DNA of 5,361 nucleotides, taken from assembly GCA_015222065.1 (NCBI GenBank), contig JADFUQ010000532.1, forward strand, positions 1 to 5,361, given 5' to 3'. The notes below the pieces were generated by a model that saw only the letters and a list, made by a program, of their open reading frames with translations, was not told where the DNA came from and searched no databases. This document shows positions 1 to 4,138 of the stretch, one piece after another. Source of the DNA: Bacteroidota bacterium (GTDB taxonomy: Bacteria > Bacteroidota > Bacteroidia > Bacteroidales > VadinHA17). Positions within the stretch are counted from its first letter, which is position 1. Each line of letters opens with the position of its first letter. Position numbers and translations under genes: made by a program.

Positions 1-408
1 CAGGACGAAATTATTGATGATTTTGAGCTTTTCGATGAGTGGATGGATAAGTACAATTACCTGATTGAATTGGGTAACCAGCTTGAACCATTTAACCCGA
101 AGTATAAGAATAATGAATACCTTATCGAAGGATGCCAGTCGAAAGTATGGCTTCATGCTGAATTGGATAATGGGAAAGTTAAGTTCATTGCAGATAGTGA
201 TGCGATTATTACTAAAGGTATAGTTGCTTTGCTGGTAAAAGTAATGTCGGGGCGGAAACCGGAGGAGATAAAAGATGCAGACCTCTATTTTATTGACCGG
301 ATAGGGCTTAAAGAAAATCTGTCACCAACCAGATCGAACGGACTGCTGGCGATGATAAAACAGATGAAGCTTTACGGACTGGCTTATTATGCAAAACTTA
401 ACTCGTAA
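1..408 (+). CDS. sufE: SufE family Fe-S assembly sulfur acceptor (5' end outside window)
   Basis: SufE takes persulfide sulfur from the cysteine desulfurase SufS and passes it to the SufBCD scaffold in the cytoplasm. The frame is open from base 1 with 14 codons (QDEIIDDFELFDEW) before the first ATG at 43. Those residues match the usual SufE N-terminus, so 43 is an internal Met and the true start lies a few codons left of the window. About 135 residues are visible, against roughly 140 for the family, so little is missing. The motif EGCQSKVW holds the sulfur-accepting Cys, codon 133-135. The C-terminal LYGLAYYAK is also typical. The last codons (Asn, Ser, stop) lie inside a GTAAC repeat tract, so the extreme C-terminus may have been reshaped by repeat DNA. 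Position before a SufT-type gene suggests the tail of a suf operon; this is inference because sufBCDS are not visible. The alternative CsdE is less likely in this phylum. Confidence 0.93.
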   Translation, partial: QDEIIDDFELFDEWMDKYNYLIELGNQLEPFNPKYKNNEYLIEGCQSKVWLHAELDNGKVKFIADSDAIITKGIVALLVKVMSGRKPEEIKDADLYFIDRIGLKENLSPTRSNGLLAMIKQMKLYGLAYYAKLNS

Positions 409-432
409 CACGCAACACGTAACCCGTAACAC
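400..432. repeat. GTAAC-type degenerate tandem tract overlapping the sufE stop
   Basis: The tract is built of variants of AACTCGTAAC, CACGTAAC and CCCGTAAC with a period of about 7 to 10 bases. It starts inside sufE: AACTCGTAAC at 400-409 encodes the final Asn and Ser and the TAA stop. The same 10-mer occurs at 3087-3096 in a second tract of this type. The rest of the gap to 520 is AT-rich and purine-rich. It contains a weak 6-base inverted repeat (CTTTCA 469-474, TGAAAG 490-495) and nothing else I can name. Confidence 0.75.
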
Positions 433-520
433 TTTAATAGAATGAAGATGAGAAGAGGAAAAGATGAGCTTTCAACTTTGAGTACCCTCTGAAAGTAAAT
501 AAAGAATTAATTTTGAAATC

Positions 521-844
521 ATGGCTGAAGAAAATAGTTTTCTGATGGTGGAAGCTCAAATATTAAAAGCACTCAAGACTGTTTTTGATCCGGAGATACC
601 TGTAAATGTTTATGATCTCGGACTGATATATGAAATAACGGTTGATGAAAATAAAGTTGCCCGGATAACCATGACATTGACTGCCCCAAACTGTCCGATG
701 GCAGATGATTTAATTGCCGATGTGCGAAATATGGTTGGTAGCATTAAAGGAGTCAAAGATGTTGATCTTACACTAACCTTTGATCCTCCGTGGGATAAAA
801 GCATGATGTCTGAAGAGGCAAAGCTGGAACTAGGCTTTTTGTAG
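521..844 (+). CDS. sufT: DUF59/MIP18-family Fe-S assembly protein, SufT type
   Basis: This 107-residue protein is essentially one DUF59 domain, the family of bacterial SufT and eukaryotic CIA2/MIP18, which helps mature Fe-S proteins. The signature DPEIPVNVYDLGLIY lies at residues 23-37. The conserved cysteine is Cys58 in TAPNCPMADDL. The family-typical end with DPPW at 88-91 and the terminal LELGFL is present, so the protein looks complete. The start at 521 fits the usual length; an in-frame Met at codon 9 (545) would still leave the domain whole. The leader is A/T-rich with no Shine-Dalgarno motif, as usual in Bacteroidota. It follows sufE by 112 bases on the same strand, the order seen at the end of suf operons in this phylum. 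The same fold serves in PaaD of phenylacetate degradation, but the SufE neighbour favours Fe-S assembly. The name sufT is a family-level assignment. Confidence 0.88.
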   Translation: MAEENSFLMVEAQILKALKTVFDPEIPVNVYDLGLIYEITVDENKVARITMTLTAPNCPMADDLIADVRNMVGSIKGVKDVDLTLTFDPPWDKSMMSEEAKLELGFL

Positions 845-860
845 GATAATAAAATGCCAT

Positions 861-902
861 GGAATAGTGGAATAATGGAATAATGGAATAGTGGGAATAA
901 TG
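861..902. repeat. 8-bp tandem repeat, GGAATAAT/GGAATAGT
   Basis: Four contiguous 8-base units run from 861 to 892 as GGAATAGT, GGAATAAT, GGAATAAT, GGAATAGT, followed by a slipped unit GGGAATAATG. The period of 8 is not a multiple of three and there is no coding sense in any frame. Decayed relatives recur further on: TTTGGAATAGAGG at 1001-1013 and TTTGGAATAATGG at 1086-1098. Units of this kind could expand or shrink by replication slippage. Confidence 0.85.
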
Positions 903-945
903 CCTGCCCTGTGAAATGCGACAAAGGAGCTATTTCTACAGGGGG
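902..945 (+). repeat. Small hairpin element beginning GCCTGCCCTGT
   Basis: The left arm CCCTGTGAAATGC (907-919) pairs with GCTATTTCTACAGGG (929-943), with two single-base bulges and a 9-base loop. The left flank GCCTGCCCTGT and right end TACAGGGG resemble a second small hairpin at 2144-2178. Read on the minus strand, that one begins GCCTGCCCCGT and ends TACTGGGG. The interiors differ, so the two may be distinct members of one repeat class. No T-run follows, so it is unlikely to be an intrinsic terminator. Confidence 0.6.
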
Positions 946-946
946 A

Positions 947-999
947 AGTTGAAAGTTTATAAAGCTCAACACTTACTTTTTACTTTATAACTTTTAACT
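947..999. repeat. Imperfect inverted repeat with 17-18 bp arms
   Basis: The left arm AGTTGAAAGTTTATAAAG (947-964) matches the reverse complement of CTTTATAACTTTTAACT (983-999), with one substitution and one extra base. The spacer is 18 bases. The arms are AT-rich, so the hairpin would be weaker than the GC-rich ones nearby. It abuts the small hairpin ending at 945 and runs into the 20-base direct repeat starting at 990, so three repeat structures are stacked in the sufT-queG gap. Confidence 0.65.
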
Positions 1000-1094
1000 C
1001 TTTGGAATAGAGGAAATAAAGAGGAAGAGTGGAAGAATTTTCTCTTTACTTTTCCTTTGAACTTTGAACATTGAACTTTCAACTCTTTGGAATA
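990..1094 (+). repeat. 20-bp direct repeat flanking a short spacer
   Basis: ACTTTTAACTCTTTGGAATA at 990-1009 recurs as ACTTTCAACTCTTTGGAATA at 1075-1094, with 19 of 20 bases identical and starts 85 bases apart. Between them lies purine-rich, decayed GGAAT-like sequence and then a TTGAAC tract. The second copy lies inside the apparent N-terminal extension of queG, which is one reason to reject that extension. Confidence 0.75.
1055..1084 (+). repeat. TTGAAC-type degenerate tract
   Basis: Variants of CTTTGAA and CATTGAA run for about 30 bases with a period of 7 to 9. A tract of the same type in inverted orientation lies at 3022-3056. An ATG that happens to fall beside it at 1064 opens a spurious upstream start in the queG frame. 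Confidence 0.65.
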
Positions 1095-1123
1095 ATGGAA
1101 GTTCTCAGGTAAATAATGATAAT

Positions 1124-2050
1124 ATGAACCGGAAGGCAGAGATCACTTTTTTAATAAAAACAGAGGCAATAAAACTTGGCTTCCAGGATTGTGGTATTGC
1201 TCCTGCCGGTTATCTTGATAAAGATGCCGCACATCTTACCGGCTGGCTGAATAATAATATGCACGCGGGGATGAATTACATGAAGAGTTATTTTGATAAA
1301 AGAACAGATCCTGTGAAATTAGTCCCCGGAGCCAGATCGGTTATTTCTGTTATTCTTAATTATTATCCGCCTGAAGTTAAGAATGATTTAGAAAGTCCGC
1401 AAATTTCAAAGTATGCCTACGGAATTGATTATCACAAGGTTATTAAGAAAAAACTGAGAAAACTGCTTGAAATTATCCAAGGGGTTGATGAAACTGTAAC
1501 AGGACGGTTTTTCGTTGATTCGGCTCCTGTCCTGGAAAGAGCATGGGCTGCCCGGAGTGGTCTGGGATGGATCGGGAAAAATTCAAACCTGATAAACAGA
1601 AAATATGGTTCATTTATTTTTATTGGTGAACTGATCATTGATTTTGATCTGGAGTATGATAATCCTGCAAAAGATTATTGTGGTAATTGCACAAAGTGTA
1701 TTGGTGCATGTCCTACCGGTGCTATTATTGCCGACCGGGTTATAGATGCCAACCGGTGTATCTCATATCAGACCGTTGAGAATAAAGGAGAAATTGATAA
1801 CAACCTCAAAGGGAAAATGGGAAATTGGGCGTTTGGCTGTGATATCTGTCAGGATATATGTCCCTGGAATAAGGGAATAAAATTTACCGGTGAACCTGAT
1901 TTTATACCCCGTAAGGATATGTTGGAAATGAACCGGGATGACTGGAATAAACTGGATGAAAAGAGATATAACGAATTATTTTCCGGCACTGCGGTAAAAA
2001 GAACCGGGTTCTCATGCCTAAAACGGAATATTGCTTTTCTTGAAGAGTGA
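1124..2050 (+). CDS. queG: Epoxyqueuosine reductase QueG
   Basis: QueG reduces epoxyqueuosine to queuosine at the wobble base of GUN-anticodon tRNAs, using cobalamin and two [4Fe-4S] clusters in the cytoplasm. The N-terminal reductase domain spans about residues 1-180 and contains VDSAPVLERAWAARSGLGWIGKN at 131-153 (given only to place it); Asp132 corresponds to the proposed catalytic Asp of the family. Two ferredoxin-type clusters follow: CGNCTKCIGACP with Cys186, 189, 192 and 196, and Cys212 plus GCDICQDICPWN with Cys239, 242 and 246. All eight ligands are present. I chose the ATG at 1124 (308 residues, usual for short QueG lacking the HEAT-repeat tail of longer homologues). The frame also opens at 1064, but those 20 codons are a translation of intergenic repeat and look unlike the family. 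No Shine-Dalgarno motif is visible. It follows the two Fe-S assembly genes on the same strand, which suits a double-cluster enzyme. Confidence 0.95.
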   Translation: MNRKAEITFLIKTEAIKLGFQDCGIAPAGYLDKDAAHLTGWLNNNMHAGMNYMKSYFDKRTDPVKLVPGARSVISVILNYYPPEVKNDLESPQISKYAYGIDYHKVIKKKLRKLLEIIQGVDETVTGRFFVDSAPVLERAWAARSGLGWIGKNSNLINRKYGSFIFIGELIIDFDLEYDNPAKDYCGNCTKCIGACPTGAIIADRVIDANRCISYQTVENKGEIDNNLKGKMGNWAFGCDICQDICPWNKGIKFTGEPDFIPRKDMLEMNRDDWNKLDEKRYNELFSGTAVKRTGFSCLKRNIAFLEE

Positions 2051-2119
2051 TATATTGATCATACTGTTGAAAAGAGGCAAACAATTCCTGCTATCCAAGG
2101 CTTAAATTTTAAAAGAGTT

Positions 2120-2241
2120 AACCGCCAAGTGCGCTAAGGATGCGCCCCAGTACAGTCATTCTTCCTTACGGGGCAGGCTAAGAACGCAAAGAACAAATAT
2201 TCTTATGCGAACTTTGCGACTTCTTTGCGACCTCTGCGGTT
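2120..2241. repeat. CCGC-type hairpin repeat, possible bidirectional terminator
   Basis: The ends are inverted: AACCGCCAAG at 2120-2129 faces CTCTGCGGTT at 2232-2241. Inside, the left side has GCGCTAAG-like units, and the right side has GCGAACTTTGCGACTTC followed by TTTGCGACC, which pair imperfectly with them. The likely loop lies around 2191-2205. A run of eight T follows on the plus strand at 2244-2251, and on the other side an AATTTTAAAA stretch lies at 2105-2114. The element sits between the 3' ends of queG and the DUF2752 gene, so it could end transcription from both directions; that role is inference. Similar CCGC and GCAAAG hairpins are widespread between genes in Bacteroidota. A 33-base piece (2144-2176) interrupts the left side. 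Confidence 0.75.
2144..2178 (-). repeat. Small hairpin nested inside the CCGC-type repeat
   Basis: GCCCC-A-GTA at 2144-2152 pairs with TACGGGGC at 2167-2174, an 8-bp stem with one bulged A and a 14-base loop. Removing 2144-2176 joins ATGC to GCTAAG and restores a second GCGCTAAG unit, matching the one at 2131-2138. The host repeat therefore looks interrupted by an insertion. On the minus strand the piece begins GCCTGCCCCGT and ends TACTGGGGC, resembling the small hairpin at 902-945. I see no clear target-site duplication. Confidence 0.6.
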
Positions 2242-2251
2242 CATTTTTTTT

Positions 2252-2288
2252 CACTACAACACTGCATCACTGCCTCACAGCAACACAA
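2252..2288. repeat. CATCAC-type degenerate tract
   Basis: Variants of CACTGC, GCATCAC, CCTCAC and AACAC repeat with a period of about 7 to 8. GCATCACTGCCTCAC at 2264-2278 matches GCATCACCTCAC at 3099-3110 apart from two bases. Both tracts lie just 3' of a minus-strand gene and have the same orientation relative to it. Confidence 0.65.
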
Positions 2289-2307
2289 CTCCTCCGGTGA
2301 TAGGACA

Positions 2308-2730
2308 TTATATCGTAAATTCACTTACCAACCGGCCAATCCAGAAAATGATCCATAGTGAAAAAAATATTCCAATAGCAATACGAATTGTAAAAGGTTT
2401 TATTCCTAACCCGATTTTCCTTCCTGTTATTATTTCTGTTAGTAAAGCAATAAAAGAAACCAGGAATATTATATATACCAAAGGTCCGAAAAGGTGATAT
2501 TGAAAAGCCCCCTTCAGGTGAAAGTGGGTTAGAGCAACCAATGAGCGGGTCATTCCGCAGGTAGGGCAGCTATGCCCGGTAATCTGGTGAAATTTACAGG
2601 TAATAATAGCGGCAGGTGCAGGACTGATAAGGAATGGAAAAAGAATTACCCCCAAAAAAACAGCAGCCAGAAATATCTTTATACGACGGTCCGCAGGGCT
2701 AAATTTTGAGGTAAGTAATATCCATTTCAT
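2308..2730 (-). CDS. DUF2752 family small membrane protein
   Basis: This 140-residue protein carries the DUF2752 signature, Cys45 then HSCPTCGMTRS at 53-63 with Cys55 and Cys58 and the following Thr-Arg, which follows the first membrane segment. Hydrophobic stretches at about 18-42, 80-101 and 113-132 give three predicted membrane helices. The family's function is unknown; the conserved cysteines could bind a metal or form a disulfide, but nothing here shows which. Length is normal for the family and the protein looks complete. The start at 2730 has an AT-rich leader without a Shine-Dalgarno motif. A later in-frame start would remove the N-terminal basic segment before the first helix. It is on the same strand as the two membrane-protein genes to its right but separated by 404 repeat-rich bases, so it probably has its own promoter, which I could not identify. 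Confidence 0.85.
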   Translation of the reverse strand: MKWILLTSKFSPADRRIKIFLAAVFLGVILFPFLISPAPAAIITCKFHQITGHSCPTCGMTRSLVALTHFHLKGAFQYHLFGPLVYIIFLVSFIALLTEIITGRKIGLGIKPFTIRIAIGIFFSLWIIFWIGRLVSEFTI

Positions 2731-2803
2731 GAAAATTGTAATTCGAAGTTCCGGTTAAAAGTTAAGCTATTCGCATTTTGCTTTATATCATCCTTCAGTA
2801 TTC

Positions 2804-2826
2804 AACCTTCCAAGAGTTTCAAGGTT
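2804..2826. repeat. AACCTT imperfect palindrome
   Basis: AACCTT at 2804-2809 is the reverse complement of AAGGTT at 2821-2826. Two further A-T pairs can form inside the intervening CCAAGAGTTTC. No T-run follows directly on either strand. It stands about 75 bases upstream of the DUF2752 start, so it might be a regulatory palindrome. The AACCTT and GGAAGGTT type is also a common intergenic repeat in Bacteroidota, which I find more likely. Confidence 0.5.
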
Positions 2827-2861
2827 TGTCATGTATCTCCTATTAAGCATAATAAGTATAC

Positions 2862-2984
2862 GGATTTTGCGAACGAAGTGAAGCAATCTCTCCCGGCTTT
2901 TCGTAAAGCTCGTGACAGTATATTTATTTGGTATTCTGGTTGTTTTCGGGAGATTGCTTCGTCGCTTCGCTCCTCGCAAAATCC
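2862..2984. repeat. Hairpin repeat element of the EERSDEAI type
   Basis: The element has long imperfect inverted arms: 2862-2895, starting GGATTTTGCGA, and 2947-2984, ending TCGCAAAATCC. They share GGATTTTGCGA, then CGAAG and GAAGCAATCTC, then CCCG; the left arm lacks a few bases. A smaller stem, GCTTT (2896-2900) with AAAGC (2905-2909), lies in the 51-base interior. Read on the minus strand, the right arm translates as CEERSDEAIS, a peptide that recurs in spurious hypothetical proteins made from this repeat type. It has no coding capacity, so if it moves it must rely on another element's transposase. That is inference from the shape. Confidence 0.75.
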
Positions 2985-3021
2985 TTTTTCAAATTTTAAA
3001 AACCGGTTAAAACTGCATCCT

Positions 3022-3056
3022 TTCAACTAGTTCAAGGTTCAAAATTCAAAGTTCAA
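3022..3056 (-). repeat. TTGAAC-type degenerate tract, inverted copy
   Basis: Variants of GTTCAAG, GTTCAAA and ATTCAAA run for about 35 bases. Read on the minus strand they give TTGAACTTTGAA-like units, the same as the tract at 1055-1084. The tract ends in the GGGG arm of a small hairpin. Confidence 0.65.
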
Positions 3057-3069
3057 GGGGGACACCCCT
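3056..3069. repeat. Short GC hairpin joining two repeat tracts
   Basis: AGGGG (3056-3060) and CCCCT (3065-3069) form a perfect 5-bp stem with a 4-base loop. It could weakly slow transcription leaving the minus-strand membrane-protein gene, but no T-run follows on that strand, so I do not call it a terminator. Confidence 0.4.
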
Positions 3070-3072
3070 CAT

Positions 3073-3098
3073 AACTCGAAACCCGTAACTCGTAACCC
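3073..3098. repeat. GTAAC-type degenerate tract, second copy
   Basis: The units are AACTCGAAA, CCCGTAAC, TCGTAAC and CC. AACTCGTAAC at 3087-3096 is identical to the 10-mer that supplies the sufE stop at 400-409. Both tracts read the same way on the plus strand, although their neighbouring genes are on opposite strands. The tract runs without a gap into a CATCAC tract. Confidence 0.7.
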
Positions 3099-3126
3099 GC
3101 ATCACCTCACTGCCACACCGCATCAC
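3099..3126. repeat. CATCAC-type degenerate tract, second copy
   Basis: GCATCAC occurs at 3099-3105 and again at 3120-3126, with CTCAC, TGCCACAC and C between. It matches the tract at 2252-2288. It begins directly after a GTAAC tract, so two different repeat types are fused end to end 8 bases from the stop of the neighbouring gene. Confidence 0.65.
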
Positions 3127-3134
3127 ATTCCCTC

Positions 3135-4091
3135 TTAATTATTCCTCTTCTCAAAACTTTCACCGGTTTTCAGAGTTTCTATATCCGGTAATATTTTATA
3201 ATCAGGACCGAACTGTTCCAGGAATTCAAGGCTTAAAGATCTGAATGTAACTGAAACAGGAAGCAGGATTACCGAGCCAATATAAGGAATGATTAGAAAA
3301 ATGAATCCGATACAGCAGGTCATCAATCCCGCAGTAATAATCAAAATGATTACAATTATTGTGAGGAGAAAAATAAATAGCCCATAAACCAAAAAATACC
3401 CAAAATGTCTTGATAACAGGGTTAAGAATTTACCCCATGCTTTTGTAGCCGTGATATTTTCCTTGTACATAATAGGTACTACAAAATCAAACAGGAATAA
3501 CCTGATGTATCCTGATAAGACCATGAATGTAAGAAACAGGAGGACCATCCCGATAATAGCAGGTACTTTAGCAGAATGAGGATAATTACCGAGGTAAAGG
3601 TTCATCATGAAGGAGAAGAAAAGGAAAACCATAAAGCTAAAGATTGCCAGGCAGATTAATCCGAAAACTAACCGCCAAAGGAAAACTGAATTTCCATGTT
3701 TTTTAAATTCTCTCCAGGGTTGGCTCACCAACGCCCGGTTATGGACGACATTATCAAGGAACATAAATTTTCCCCTGGAACTTAACCAGTTAATAAGTAA
3801 AGCCAGGAAAAAAATAACGAATATGCCAAAAACGATCAGTGTAGCCCACCAGCTATGATCTAAAAACCAATTCCATGCAGTAGCAGGGAATTCAGCAATA
3901 TCGCCAATGTCGATACCCTTGCCTGTCCTGCCATTACCTCCGCCTCCGTTACCTCCCTGGCAATCTGCCAGACCTGCCAGAAAAGCAGTGAAGCCGATCA
4001 TAAACCATTTGTTCAGGTCAAAGGGGCTGAAAAGGATCTTTTTCATCCGTGCCCAGCCATTTATTAAAGGATCAGAATATGAAATGTTCAT
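3135..4091 (-). CDS. Polytopic membrane protein of unknown function (possibly DUF7544-like)
   Basis: From the ATG at 4089-4091 this gives 318 residues with about six predicted membrane segments, near 28-42, 81-102, 129-154, 166-192, 219-243 and 245-272. The N-terminus has a pattern I associate with a family of uncharacterised bacterial membrane proteins, DUF7544: SDPLINGWARMKKILF, then PFDLNKWFMIGFTAFLAGL. The family name is from memory and uncertain. After the first segment comes a glycine-rich stretch, GGNGGGGNGRTGKG at 46-59, probably a flexible loop. The C-terminal 35 residues are hydrophilic. An ATG 14 codons earlier (4133) is possible, but the conserved-looking part begins with MNISYSDPL, so I prefer 4091. 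The upstream permease stops 47 bases away, or 5 from the earlier ATG, so the two are probably cotranscribed. No catalytic motif is visible. Confidence 0.75.
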   Translation of the reverse strand: MNISYSDPLINGWARMKKILFSPFDLNKWFMIGFTAFLAGLADCQGGNGGGGNGRTGKGIDIGDIAEFPATAWNWFLDHSWWATLIVFGIFVIFFLALLINWLSSRGKFMFLDNVVHNRALVSQPWREFKKHGNSVFLWRLVFGLICLAIFSFMVFLFFSFMMNLYLGNYPHSAKVPAIIGMVLLFLTFMVLSGYIRLFLFDFVVPIMYKENITATKAWGKFLTLLSRHFGYFLVYGLFIFLLTIIVIILIITAGLMTCCIGFIFLIIPYIGSVILLPVSVTFRSLSLEFLEQFGPDYKILPDIETLKTGESFEKRNN

Positions 4092-4138
4092 AATAGTAAT
4101 AGGATTAATGTTAAACTCCGGGCAAGTTAACATTTTTT

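Larger units (their letters stand above)
2731..3134. other. 404-bp gene-free stretch packed with short repeats
   Basis: No credible gene lies between the DUF2752 start and the stop of the next minus-strand gene. The stretch holds, from left to right: the AT-rich leader of the DUF2752 gene, an AACCTT palindrome (2804-2826), a hairpin element (2862-2984), a TTGAAC tract (3022-3056), a small GGGG/CCCC hairpin (3056-3069), a GTAAC tract (3073-3098) and a CATCAC tract (3099-3126). The open frames on the minus strand here are translations of the hairpin element. A promoter for the DUF2752 gene should be present, but no clear TAnnTTTG box of the Bacteroidota type is visible on the minus strand. Confidence 0.75.

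Noticed and set aside
469..495. Inverted repeat CTTTCA/TGAAAG between sufE and sufT as a terminator
   Set aside because: Only 6 bp, AT-rich, 15-base loop and no T-run after it.
477..515. Possible Bacteroidota promoter for sufT, TTTG at 477-480 and TAATTTTG at 508-515
   Set aside because: The -7-like box matches TAnnTTTG, but the spacing of 27 bases is too long and it would place the transcript start at the ATG. Such boxes are common by chance in AT-rich DNA.
861..902. Tandem repeat as a CRISPR-like array
   Set aside because: Units are 8 bases and contiguous with no spacers, and no cas genes are present.
610..972. Minus-strand open frame of 120 codons opposite sufT
   Set aside because: It lies antisense to a clear DUF59 gene and extends into the 8-bp tandem repeat and hairpin; its start lies in repeat DNA.
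2225..2497. Plus-strand open frame of 90 codons
   Set aside because: It starts in the CCGC repeat, crosses the CATCAC tract and runs antisense to the DUF2752 gene, with no family resemblance.
2788..3026. Two overlapping minus-strand open frames of about 65 codons
   Set aside because: They translate the hairpin repeat and its flanks; composition and the EERSDEAI peptide mark them as spurious.
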